Source: Rheinheimera sp.
GTDB lineage: Bacteria > Pseudomonadota > Gammaproteobacteria > Enterobacterales > Alteromonadaceae
Length of the DNA stretch: 64,000 nucleotides
NCBI GenBank assembly: GCA_003543135.1
Contig: DPJG01000018.1
Location: forward strand, 186,001 to 250,000
Direction: 5' to 3'
Positions 10,245 through 19,800 of the stretch are shown piece after piece. A program made the position numbers and the translations under genes. Under the pieces are notes generated by a model. It worked only from the letters and a program-made list of their open reading frames with translations. It made no database searches and was not told where the DNA came from. Within the stretch, counting starts at the first letter, position 1; every line of letters begins with the position of its first letter.

Positions 10245-10973
10245 ATGAAGATTTCAAAGCTGATGTTTGCCAGTGCCACGCTTTTGTGTTGCGGCGCTGC
10301 CAGTGCCGATATTTTATGGCAGGACTTAAGTCTGACTTATTTAAAAGGTTCCAACTACCGGGTTGGGGATCCGGATCGGCAGGTATACACACTGGAACAT
10401 GTGGCCGGCACCAGTTGGGGTGACAGTTTTATGTTCCTTGACCATTTACGCAGCGACAATGGTGACAGGGAAAATTATGGCGAATGGGCGCCCCGTTTTA
10501 GTCTGGGAAAATTGTCCGGCAGCAGCATGGAATTTGGCATGGTCAAAGATGTGTTGATTGCCACCCAAATTGAAATGTCGAATTTTCAGACCAACTATTT
10601 ATATGGGGTGGGTTTTGATTTGGCGCTGCCGGCTTTTAAATACACTCAGCTGAATTTATACCGGCGGCAAAATGAAAACGTTGATGACAGCTGGCAAGCC
10701 ACGCTGGTCTGGGGTTTGCCCTTTGAAATTGGCGGTCAGCAATTTGTCTATGACGGTTTTATCGACTGGGCCAGTGCCAGTTCTGATCAATCCGCCCATA
10801 TGAATTTTACCTCACAGCTCAAATGGGCGTTACATCCGCTGCTGGGTATTCAGAGTAAACTTTACCTGGGTGTTGAATATGCTTATTGGCTGAATAAATT
10901 TGGTATCCCAAACAACCCGGGTTTTCGCACCGACGAGTCTAACCTGAACCTGCTGGTGAAATGGCATTTTTAA
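10245..10973 (+). CDS. Outer-membrane channel, Tsx/OmpK-like family
   Basis: A 242-residue outer-membrane beta-barrel. A signal peptide with an Ala-rich end (about 1-21) precedes ADILWQDLSLTYLKG, the typical start of the nucleoside-specific channel Tsx/OmpK group. Alternating aromatic strands continue to the end, and the last residue is phenylalanine, as expected for barrel assembly. It is a few residues shorter than E. coli Tsx. Substrate specificity cannot be read directly; nucleosides are known for the family. Its placement 10 bp behind a chemoreceptor suggests that both serve the same nutrient. Confidence 0.82.
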   Translation: MKISKLMFASATLLCCGAASADILWQDLSLTYLKGSNYRVGDPDRQVYTLEHVAGTSWGDSFMFLDHLRSDNGDRENYGEWAPRFSLGKLSGSSMEFGMVKDVLIATQIEMSNFQTNYLYGVGFDLALPAFKYTQLNLYRRQNENVDDSWQATLVWGLPFEIGGQQFVYDGFIDWASASSDQSAHMNFTSQLKWALHPLLGIQSKLYLGVEYAYWLNKFGIPNNPGFRTDESNLNLLVKWHF

Positions 10974-11032
10974 AGCGCATAACAACACTGCAAGCTTTAG
11001 CCCAAACGCAAAACACAGCATCATCTGTGATG

Positions 11033-11060
11033 AAAAAACACTGCACCTGCGGTGTTTTTT
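11033..11060 (+). terminator. Intrinsic terminator after chemoreceptor/channel operon
   Basis: Stem AAAAAACAC/GTGTTTTTT (9 bp, interrupted extension inward) with a short loop and a terminal T-run, 60 bp after the channel stop codon. Confidence 0.75.
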
Positions 11061-11212
11061 CAAGTGCACTGCTGCAACACAAAATCTTTACCGCAGATCT
11101 AGTGCACAGCTACTGTTTTTCTGATAAAACTCAGTGGCGAATTACGGGGCGGATGTAGTTAAGCGGTAGCCAAAACATAAACAAAAAGTTACAATTCAAC
11201 GCTATCTGGTTG

Positions 11213-11224
11213 TACTACGTAGTA
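11213..11224. promoter_or_regulatory. Perfect 12-bp palindrome before the Gln-rich coiled-coil gene
   Basis: TACTACGTAGTA, perfectly self-complementary, lies directly before the proposed start at 11227. Its place between any promoter and the coding start suggests an operator. Self-repression, as in KfrA-type coiled-coil proteins, would fit, but the link is inferred. Confidence 0.4.
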
Positions 11225-11226
11225 AA

Positions 11227-12882
11227 TTGAGTCTGCAACACAGCTGTACAGCAACACTGCAGCGTGCTTTCCAACAGATTGAATACCGACAATACCAAAC
11301 AGCCGCCGCTTTGTTGAAGCTGGCGCCGGAGCTTGTGTTTATGAGTGAATATTTGCAAATAAAACAGTTGTGTGATGAATGGCAAAGTAACGGCCAACCC
11401 ATTTCACTCAGTGCGCTGGCAAATTACACCGGCAAAGCAGCCCGTCAGCTCGAACCACATTTTTTGCAGTGGCAACAACAACAAATTGACCCGGATTTTG
11501 TATTTGATGCCGAGTTTGTTGCAGCCTTTAAACAACAAGCCAACCGTTATGCGCAAAATTTAACGGCACAACTGCAGCAGGAATTACACCAGCTGCAGCA
11601 AAGTTATCAGCAACTGCAACAACAACAGCATCAGCTGACTGAAGAGCTGTACGCTGCGCAGCAACGTGAAACCAGACACAGCAGCCATGCCGCCAGTCTG
11701 GAACAACAGCAGATCCAGCTGCAGCAACAATTAGAAGAAGCGCTGGAAGCGTCAGAACAGCAACAAGCACAACTGTTACAACTGCAAAGTGCATTAACCG
11801 AACAACAATATCTGCTGCAGCCGCTACAACAGCAGGTGCCACAGTTACAGCAGGAACTACAACAAAGCCAGCAGCAACTGGCCGACACTGAACAAAAACG
11901 GCAAATTCTGGAAGAAGCACAGTTGTTACAGTTGCAGCATCAGGCTGCACTCAGTAACCAACTGGCGCAATTATCCGAACAAAACACACAGCTGGCGCAG
12001 CAACTTGACAGTAAAAATCAGGCTCAGATCAATGCCACCCAGGAACTCAGACAAGCAGAGCAGCAGTTATCACAACTTCAGCAGCAGCTTGCACAACAAC
12101 AGGAAAAACAGCAGCAGCTGGAACATCAACTGAGCGCACAGCACCAACAACAGCAGCAACTGCAAAGCGAATTTCAGCAGGCACAGCAGCAGGAAGCTCA
12201 GTTACAACAGCAGCTGCAGCAAAGCGAAGCAGAAAAACAACAGCTGGCCGCTGCCCTTCAGAGCAGCACAGAGCAGCAACAACAACTGGCCGAGCAGCTT
12301 GGCAATAGTGCCAGCACTCAGCAGCAAAACGTGGCACAGCAGCAACAGCTGCAACAACAACTGGATACACTGCAGGCCGAACTTGTCCGGTTGCAACAGC
12401 AAAACGAAGCTTTAGCAGCGTCGGCACAACAAGCCGAACAAAGTGTGGCACCACTGCGCCAGGAAAGAGATGCGGCAGTCGCAGCCCAGAGTGGCCAGCA
12501 ACAACAACTGGATGAACTGCTGTTTAAGCTGACCCAGGCACAAAGCGAAAGTGCCCGCCTCAGTCAGTATCTGCCGGAGCTGGAGCAAAACCTGCAGCAA
12601 CTTCGCGAAGTCAACTCGTTATTAAAAGAGCAAAACGCCAGCACTGCTGAGCACCAGAGTAGCCAGCGTGAAACCATCAAACAACTGCGCGAAGAAGTAC
12701 TGCAGCTGCGGGAACAAACGGCTCAGGCTCAGGCTGAACGCAAACAAATGGCGGAGCAGAACCAGCAGCTGTTAGAGCAGATTTCTTTTGTCAAAACCAA
12801 CTCAACAGCCACTATTGAACGCTTAACCCGCAACTGGGAGCAGGCGCAGGCCAAGCTCAAACAACTGGAATCTGTTGGTTAA
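11227..12882 (+). CDS. Glutamine-rich coiled-coil protein, possible KfrA-like DNA binder
   Basis: About 551 residues. Residues 1-90 form a compact, non-repetitive helical domain; from about 105 to the end the protein is a continuous heptad-like coiled coil extremely rich in Gln, Leu, Glu and Ala (many QQLQQQL runs). This small-head, long-coil layout resembles the plasmid regulator KfrA, whose head binds DNA, but I see no decisive sequence match. The start is uncertain: a TTG at 11227 gives the full head but has no clear ribosome site, while ATG 11341 has GGAG nine bases upstream and would lose 38 residues. An upstream in-frame stop at 11167 limits extension. A structural or cytoskeletal role is the alternative. 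Confidence 0.7.
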   Translation: MSLQHSCTATLQRAFQQIEYRQYQTAAALLKLAPELVFMSEYLQIKQLCDEWQSNGQPISLSALANYTGKAARQLEPHFLQWQQQQIDPDFVFDAEFVAAFKQQANRYAQNLTAQLQQELHQLQQSYQQLQQQQHQLTEELYAAQQRETRHSSHAASLEQQQIQLQQQLEEALEASEQQQAQLLQLQSALTEQQYLLQPLQQQVPQLQQELQQSQQQLADTEQKRQILEEAQLLQLQHQAALSNQLAQLSEQNTQLAQQLDSKNQAQINATQELRQAEQQLSQLQQQLAQQQEKQQQLEHQLSAQHQQQQQLQSEFQQAQQQEAQLQQQLQQSEAEKQQLAAALQSSTEQQQQLAEQLGNSASTQQQNVAQQQQLQQQLDTLQAELVRLQQQNEALAASAQQAEQSVAPLRQERDAAVAAQSGQQQQLDELLFKLTQAQSESARLSQYLPELEQNLQQLREVNSLLKEQNASTAEHQSSQRETIKQLREEVLQLREQTAQAQAERKQMAEQNQQLLEQISFVKTNSTATIERLTRNWEQAQAKLKQLESVG

Positions 12883-12909
12883 CCCCTTCCCCGTAGCAAA
12901 GTCGAAGAC

Positions 12910-12937
12910 AACAGCAGCAATACGCTGCTGTTTTTTT
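12910..12937. terminator. Convergent intrinsic terminator
   Basis: Perfect 9-bp stem AACAGCAGC/GCTGCTGTT with a 5-base loop and T-run, between the rightward coiled-coil gene and the leftward UPF0016 gene; the T-run favours the rightward transcript. Confidence 0.85.
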
Positions 12938-13499
12938 ATAACCCCGCCACTATGGTCATCACACCCAGCAGCATAAACACGGCGCAGGCGGCGCGGCGTG
13001 CTAAATTCAGCGGCAGCTTTTCCATCAGATAACGCCCGGCATAGACCACAGGCACGTTAGCCGCCAGCATGCCAAGGGTGGTGCCGATGATCACCAGCGT
13101 CAGCTCTGAGGGGTAATTGGCAGCAAGCAGCACTGTAGCGATTTGGGTTTTATCACCAATTTCTGCCAGGAAAAACAAAATACAACTGGCGGCAAAAGCA
13201 CCATATTTCAGCACAGCGTTTTCTTCACTGTCGTCTTTGTCCGGGATCAGCAACCACAGCGCCACCGCAATAAAAGAGCCGCCGAGCAACCAGGCATGCC
13301 AACCTTGCGGAATAAACTGCGCCACCCAGGCGCCCAGCCAGGCCGATGCTGCATGATTGAGTAAAGTGGCCACCAGAATACCGGCAACAATAGCCAGACG
13401 GGAGCGAAAACGCGCGGCCAGAAATAAACTTAACAGCTGGGTTTTGTCACCGATTTCAGCAATAGCGACACCGGTAAAAGAATAAAACAAGGCATCCAT
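12936..13499 (-). CDS. UPF0016 (GDT1/TMEM165) family manganese exporter
   Basis: Inner-membrane cation exporter of 187 residues. The family diagnostic E-x-G-D-K-T occurs twice, as AEIGDKTQLLSLFLA near the N-terminus and AEIGDKTQIATVLLA in the second half, each in a three-helix repeat. Bacterial members such as Vibrio MneA export Mn(II); eukaryotic relatives move Mn and Ca. I place the start at 13499, since the longer open frame to 13688 is not membrane-like, is Cys-rich, and coincides with a manganese riboswitch. Regulation by that riboswitch supports the Mn assignment. It is a single-gene unit. Confidence 0.9.
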   Translation of the reverse strand: MDALFYSFTGVAIAEIGDKTQLLSLFLAARFRSRLAIVAGILVATLLNHAASAWLGAWVAQFIPQGWHAWLLGGSFIAVALWLLIPDKDDSEENAVLKYGAFAASCILFFLAEIGDKTQIATVLLAANYPSELTLVIIGTTLGMLAANVPVVYAGRYLMEKLPLNLARRAACAVFMLLGVMTIVAGL

Positions 13500-13539
13500 A
13501 ATAATACTCAGCGGGAATTGGACATAAGACAGAACCGCG

Positions 13540-13690
13540 GCTCCCGCTTTGGGCCACAGTGCTGTCTCAGGTCTCATCAAACCGGCAGAACCGGTTGCTG
13601 TTGCCATGTGCATTGAGGCACAAGTGTGTTGACAACAACGCTGCCATTTCTGACAACAGATTACTCCCCCAAGCAGGAAGGCGGGCATTG
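13540..13690 (-). promoter_or_regulatory. yybP-ykoY type manganese riboswitch
   Basis: Leader of the UPF0016 gene. Read on the minus strand it contains, in order, the conserved blocks of the class: GGGGGAGTA (13670-13662), GTCAACAC (13633-13626) and TGATGAGACC (13579-13570), with pairing segments between them such as AACCGGTTCTGCCGGTTT. The gene start follows about 70 bases later. The class binds Mn(II) and turns on exporters such as mntP and UPF0016 genes in Proteobacteria. Boundaries are estimates. Confidence 0.82.
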
Positions 13691-13780
13691 TAGCGAGCCG
13701 GCTTGCGCTTGTGCAAGCAAAAAAGCGGGGATATCAAATTTTTCTGAATCAGCTACAGCGGCAAGGTTGTTCGCGGCAAA

Positions 13781-13808
13781 AAAAACCACAGCCCAAGCTG
13801 TGGTTTTT
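13781..13808. terminator. Bidirectional intrinsic terminator after RND operon
   Basis: Twelve-base perfect stem AAAAACCACAGC/GCTGTGGTTTTT with a 4-base loop, followed by T-runs on the minus strand; it ends the leftward efflux operon whose last stop is at 13827. Confidence 0.88.
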
Positions 13809-13826
13809 GTATGGCACTTTTGCCTG

Positions 13827-16800
13827 TTAGCGGGCTGGCATCAGTTTGTTCACCCTGGCTCTGGCGCTGCTGCTAAAACGCTGCCATCGGGCGCCAAGAC
13901 GGATCAGGCCCCAATAAGTCAGCGGCACCAGTAACAAGCTGGTTAATGTCGAAAACACCAGACCACCGATAATAGCCACCGCCATAGGCGCATAACTTGG
14001 GCCATCACCACCGATATTGGCGTCACCAAAAGCCAGCGGTAACAAACCCAGCACTGTGGTGGATACGGTCATCAGGATGGGACGCAGCCGCGCTTCACAG
14101 GCTTCGATGATCAATGGCACTAAATCAGCATCTGGTCGTTCTTCCCTAAGCTGATTAATGCGATCCACCAGCACTATACCGTTGTTGACCACTATCCCCA
14201 TCAACACCAGCATCCCAATCATGCCCATAATGCCCATTTGGGTGCCGGTCAGTAAAAAGGCCCAGAACACACCCACAAAAGAGAACAACAAAGAGCCAAT
14301 GACCGCTGTTGGTAATAACAAGGACTCAAACAAAGCCGCCATCACCAGATAAATCATCGCGACCGCCAGCAGCATATTGGTTTGCATAATGCCCTGAGCT
14401 TCGTCCTGATACTGAAAACTACCTTCAAAAGACCAGCTGTAACCTGCAGGCAACTGCAACTGATCCATCACCCGGGTCAGCTCTTTGCGCGCGTCGTCCA
14501 TCTTCAGCTCTTTGTTGATGTTCATGCCAATCGCCAGACCGGTCTGACGGTTAAAACGACGGATCTCACCTAAACGTTTTTCTACTTTTAAGCTGGCCAC
14601 CTGGGATAAACGCACCACAGTATTGTCCTGCAATTTCACCGGCACTGCTTCAAGCTCTTGTTGTGACAAACCCACTTTTTCGTCATACAACACTCTGAGC
14701 TGCACTTCACCCTGATCCAGGGTGCGGAAAGTGCGCAGATTAGAGCCACGAAGTGCAAGGCTGATGGTATTGGCCACATCCTGTGCCGACAGACCATGAC
14801 GCTGCAGCTGTTCCTGCTGTAACACCACCTGCAGCTCCGACTGACCTTCACTGACTTCAGAACGTACATCTTCCAGCCCTTTAATAGTGCTCAGCACCGG
14901 CACCAGAGCTTCAGACAATTCCATCAGCTTGGCCGTTGAAGGCCCGAGTAAATGAATTTGCATGCCACCACCGGCATCGCCCCAACCAAACTGTGGTTTA
15001 GCCCGCACCAGCACTGGCCAGTCTTTACGGATGGCTTCTTTCACTTGTGCAACAGGCACCGGCAAAGGGTCAACAAACATAATGGTCGACACGGCAAAAC
15101 CAGGCTGGTAGTAGCTGTACACTGAGTCGATATGGAATTTTTCTTTATTGGCATAAAGGTAAGCTTCCATTTTACTGACTTCCTGCTCTACTTCCGCCAG
15201 GCTGTAATTACTCTGAATGTTGTAGTTCAGAAACAATCTGTTGGAATCGCCTTCGTTATCATCGCCACCCGACACCTGACTGATAGGAATGGCAATACTG
15301 AATAACAGCCCTATCGCAATCAGGGTGGCAGCCAAAGGTTTTTTCATCACCCAGCGCAAACATTTGCCATAAAAAATATCGGCTTTGCTGGCTTTAGCGT
15401 TCTCGGTGCTGGTAATGCTTTTAATCCGGGTTGATAACCAGGGGATCAAAGTCAGCGCCATAAATAACGACACCGCCAGCGATATAGTAATGGCTATAGC
15501 CACATGCTCGAGAAATACGGTGACATCCACTTTCTGACCAATAATATTGGGTAAAAATACAATGGCCGTAGTGGCAGTACCGGCCAACACCGCCAGACTC
15601 ACCCGATACACGCCACGCTCTGTGGCACGGCGTACATCATTGTCGGCAGCCCTTTCGCGGAAAATACTTTCGGTCACCACCACTGAGTTATCCACCAGCA
15701 TGCCCACCGCCAGCATCAACCCCATCATACTGAGCACATTTAAGCTGTAATCGAGGAAATACATCATGCCAAGGGTAATGGCGATAGACACCGGCACCGA
15801 CATCACCACCAGTAAAGTGGTGGGGACATGACGTAAAAACAGGAAAAGCACACCAAAAGATAAGGCCGCGCCCATGGCACCTGAGCCCAATAAGTTAGAT
15901 AACGAATCAGTCACCCCTTTGGCGGTGTCGTCCATCACAAACATATTAATGCCGTTAAAGGCAGGATCTTTCCCTGCCGCATTCACCACAGCAAGGGCGG
16001 CAGCAGACACGTCCACCAGATTGGCACCTGATTCTTTATACACATTCATGCCTACGGCATAAGACTGGTCCAGTCTGCGTCCTTCCACCCGTTTCGGCAG
16101 CTCCAGCTGTAATTCTGCAATATCCCCAAGCTTTAAACCCCGGCCAATCGGCAGTTGTTTTATTTCCTCAAGCGAGCCAAATTCGCCCACGGGTTTGACC
16201 AGAATGCTGGATTCCGGGCTTCTGATCTCGCCTGCGGTCATGGCAAAGTTTTGTTTGGATAAAGTGGCCACCAGCGCTTTGGCATCCACCTGCAAAGCAC
16301 GCAGTTTTTCCGGTTGCAGCCTGATGATCACCTGGCGTTTATCCACACCATAAAGCTCAACTTTAGACACACCAGGCACCCGCTCCAGCGGTCTTTTTAC
16401 CTGGCGTTCCAATAAGTCATACGCCATGGACAAGTCACGTTCACTGGAAATGCGCAGCTGAAAAATCGGCATGTCGTTGGTATTAAACTGAAACACCAGT
16501 ACCCGCTCTACATCGGCCGGCAGCAGATGGCGGATACCATCCAGCCGCTCGCGCACTTCAATACTTTTGGTATTGATGTTTTCTTCCCAGTTAAATTCCA
16601 GGCCAATTTCCGCGCTGTCTTCTTTGGAAAAAGAGCGCATTTTTTTAATGCCGGTCACTGTCGACAAAGCTTCTTCCACTGGCCTTGTGATCAAACGTTC
16701 AATCTCAGCCGGTGTGGCGTTTGGATAAGGCACGTTGATATAAATTTCCGGAATATCAATGCCCGGGAATTTCTCCAGCGGCAACATCCGGCTGGCCAAT

Positions 16801-16892
16801 AACCCAAACACCAGCAAGGATAAAAACAACATACAAAGGGTGACCGGCCTGTTCAGCGCCCAGCGGGTCAGGGCAAGAGGTTTATGTTCCAT
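13827..16892 (-). CDS. RND efflux permease, second of a tandem pair
   Basis: Inner-membrane proton-driven RND transporter of 1021 residues, close to the AcrB/MdtC length. Twelve membrane helices and two large periplasmic loops are visible. The first helix is followed by the usual FPGIDIPEIYINVPYPNATP stretch, and helix 4 carries the proton-relay motif GMLVDNSVVV. It starts 3 bp after the partner permease stop, so the two are coupled and may form a mixed trimer as MdtBC does. The adaptor gene is upstream, but no outer-membrane partner gene is here, so it presumably borrows a TolC. It groups with drug/solute (HAE-type) rather than metal exporters by appearance; substrate unknown. Confidence 0.92.
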   Translation of the reverse strand: MEHKPLALTRWALNRPVTLCMLFLSLLVFGLLASRMLPLEKFPGIDIPEIYINVPYPNATPAEIERLITRPVEEALSTVTGIKKMRSFSKEDSAEIGLEFNWEENINTKSIEVRERLDGIRHLLPADVERVLVFQFNTNDMPIFQLRISSERDLSMAYDLLERQVKRPLERVPGVSKVELYGVDKRQVIIRLQPEKLRALQVDAKALVATLSKQNFAMTAGEIRSPESSILVKPVGEFGSLEEIKQLPIGRGLKLGDIAELQLELPKRVEGRRLDQSYAVGMNVYKESGANLVDVSAAALAVVNAAGKDPAFNGINMFVMDDTAKGVTDSLSNLLGSGAMGAALSFGVLFLFLRHVPTTLLVVMSVPVSIAITLGMMYFLDYSLNVLSMMGLMLAVGMLVDNSVVVTESIFRERAADNDVRRATERGVYRVSLAVLAGTATTAIVFLPNIIGQKVDVTVFLEHVAIAITISLAVSLFMALTLIPWLSTRIKSITSTENAKASKADIFYGKCLRWVMKKPLAATLIAIGLLFSIAIPISQVSGGDDNEGDSNRLFLNYNIQSNYSLAEVEQEVSKMEAYLYANKEKFHIDSVYSYYQPGFAVSTIMFVDPLPVPVAQVKEAIRKDWPVLVRAKPQFGWGDAGGGMQIHLLGPSTAKLMELSEALVPVLSTIKGLEDVRSEVSEGQSELQVVLQQEQLQRHGLSAQDVANTISLALRGSNLRTFRTLDQGEVQLRVLYDEKVGLSQQELEAVPVKLQDNTVVRLSQVASLKVEKRLGEIRRFNRQTGLAIGMNINKELKMDDARKELTRVMDQLQLPAGYSWSFEGSFQYQDEAQGIMQTNMLLAVAMIYLVMAALFESLLLPTAVIGSLLFSFVGVFWAFLLTGTQMGIMGMIGMLVLMGIVVNNGIVLVDRINQLREERPDADLVPLIIEACEARLRPILMTVSTTVLGLLPLAFGDANIGGDGPSYAPMAVAIIGGLVFSTLTSLLLVPLTYWGLIRLGARWQRFSSSARARVNKLMPAR

Positions 16893-16895
16893 GAC

Positions 16896-19800
16896 TTACT
16901 CCTTCACCAGCTGTTTTTCACGCGCCGTCAGGCGATACAACACCGGAATAAACAACAAGGTCAGTAAGGTGGATAAACTCAGACCAAAAATCACGGTAAT
17001 GGCCATAGGCGCGCGGATCTCGGCACCATCACCACCAAACATCATCGGCATTAAACCAAGCACTGTGGTTAAAGTGGTCATCAACACCGGACGTAAACGG
17101 GTGGCACCAGCTTCCACTATGGCTGCATCAAGCGCCATGCCGTCATCGCGCAACTGATTAATGCGGTCAATCAGTACTATGGCGTTGTTTACCACTATAC
17201 CGGCCAGCATAATTAAACCGATAAATACAATCACTGAAATCCGGGTGTCAGTCAGCCACAAACCAAGCACAGCACCTGCGCCGGCCAGCGGCACGGTAAA
17301 CAGAATGAGCAGCGGTTGCAGCAGGTTCTCAAACTGTGATGCCATCACCAGATACACCAAAAATACCGCCAACGTCAGCGCAACCATCAAAGAATTAAAT
17401 GAACGCTGCATTTCTTCACTTTGGCCCATTACCCGGGCTGTAACGCCGTAAGGCAGTTTCAGCTGGGCCAGCATCGCTTCTACCGCGCCGGCGCCCTGCT
17501 CCACATCACCATAAGCCAGGTTAGCGCTCACCACAGCCACACGCTGCTGACCAATACGGGTAATTTCACTGGGGCCAATCTCGCGGCTGATAGTGGCTAC
17601 AGCAGATAACGGCAATGGCATTTCACTTTGTGGGTTAATAATAATTTGCGCCAGCTCCTGCTCTGAGTTGCGGTACTGCTCCGACAGACGCACACGGATA
17701 TCCACTTTGCGGTCCTGAATCGAATATTGTCCCGCCACTTCACCACCGACATAATTGGCCACCCTTTTGGCCACATCAGAAGCGGTCATATTCAGTTGTG
17801 ATAAACGCTGATGGTCAAAATGTAAGGTAATTTCCGGCTGACCGGCGCGCAGACTGGATTTTACATCGGCAAAACGGTCATTTGCTTCCAGTTGTTTAAC
17901 CAACATGGCTGAGCCTTCTTTTAAGGCTGACAGTTCATGACCTGCCAGTTCAACCTCCATCGGCGTGGCCATATTAAACAGCTCAGGCGCATCAATTTTT
18001 GCCACCACATCCGGCATGGCTGCCACTGTGTCGCGCACGAGCTGCATCACTTTTTGCTCATCAGCCGATGTTGAACCTGGTTTTAATACAATGTTGAGCC
18101 GTCCCCAGTGACTGCCGCCAATAGATGGGTCTACTGTCATTTGCTGACCAGTACCGGCCTGCGCATAAGTGCGCTCTACTTCCGGCTCTGCCCCGGCTAC
18201 TTCCGCCAGCTTGGTCAGCACTTTGTCTGTGCGTTCAATGGCACTGCCAACAGGCAACTGCACTTCGACATAAAACTCCCCCTGACTCATGGCCGGAATT
18301 AAATCAAAACCAAGGCGCGGTACCAGACTAAAACAAGTGGCTGTAATACCAAGCGTCAGTGCCAGTACCAGACTTTTGCTTTGAAGTGCGGTCGTTAAAA
18401 CACGGCGATACAGTTTTTCCAGTCCGGTCAGCAGCATTTGCATCAGTTTTAATAAAGGACGGAATAACAAGCCAAAAGCGGTGGCAACCAGGCGCCATAT
18501 CAAAGTCAGCAACGAGATAAACCAGGACAACACAAAAGCAATGGCGCGAAACGGCAGTTTTAACACCAGCACAATCCACTGATACCAACGTTGTGGTTTC
18601 ACAAAAGCAGGTTTAGTGTCGGCTGCCACTGTTGCTGCACCCAGAGTACGTTCATGGGCTGCCATGGTTGGAATGAGGGTTAGAGCCACCAGTAACGAAG
18701 CCAGCAGCGCGTAAGTGACTGTTAAAGCTTGGTCTTTAAACAGCTGACCGGCAATACCGTCAATAAACACCAGCGGGAAAAATACCGCTACTGTGGTCAG
18801 GGTTGACGCCGTAATCGCCATCGACACTTCACTGGCCCCTTTTTTGGCGGCTTCCAGCGACGACATGCCCTGCTCTTTATAACGGGCAATGTTTTCCAGC
18901 ACCACAATAGCGTTATCGACCAGCATACCAATAGCCAGCGCTATACCACCTAAGCTCATGATATTCAGACTGATTTCCTGTGCATACATCAGGTTGAAAG
19001 TGGCAATGACCGACAGCGGGATTGAAATTGAAATCACTAAGGTGGTCCAGATGTTACGCAGGAACAAATACAGCACCAGCATGGCCAGTAAACCGCCCTG
19101 CCAGGCGGAAGATTTGACTTCCGCTATAGCGTCACTGATAAACACCGATTGATCATACACCAGCGTCAACTCATAACCGGCCGGCAGGTTTTTACGCAGG
19201 TTTTCCAGCTGACCAATCACAGTTTTCGCCACCTGAACTGTGTTGGCATCACCTTCTTTATAAATAGCAATTTCAATGGCCGGTTTGCCATTCACATAGG
19301 TAATACTCTGACGGTCGACATAACCGTCCCGCACTTCGGCGATATCACTGAGCCGGACATGACTGCCATTGACAGTGGCAATATACAGATTGCGCATTTG
19401 ATCCAGATTTTCAAACTGGTTAATGGTGCGCACCAGATAATCGTGGGCTGCGGTTTCCAGCCGGCCGCCGGCCTGATTCAGGTTTTGCTCTTTGAGCCTG
19501 GCATTAACAGTGCTGATATCCAGATTCAGCTGGCTGAGTTTTTCATTATCAATCAGTACCTGAATTTCCTGGGTTAAACCACCGTCAGGCCGCACTGCGG
19601 CCACACCGGTCAGCGCTTCCATTTTGCGGCGTAAATCTTCATCGGCAAAGGTCCGCAGTGCCACCAGCTGGGCTTCAGATAACTGATCTTTGACATCATT
19701 GCGGCTTAACGCCAGCCGTACTATTGGATCTAAGTTTGGGTTAAAGCGCAGCAGTAATGGTTTTTTGATATCAAGTGGCAGCAGCAGCACGTCCAGTTTT

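Noticed and set aside
11570-12420. CAGCAA/CAACAG repeats as a CRISPR or satellite array
   Set aside because: Repeats are irregular codons for Gln within one open frame; no spacers or constant unit.
12936-13688. UPF0016 exporter starting at 13688
   Set aside because: The extra 63 residues are not membrane-like and coincide with riboswitch blocks; the family start is the Met at 13499.
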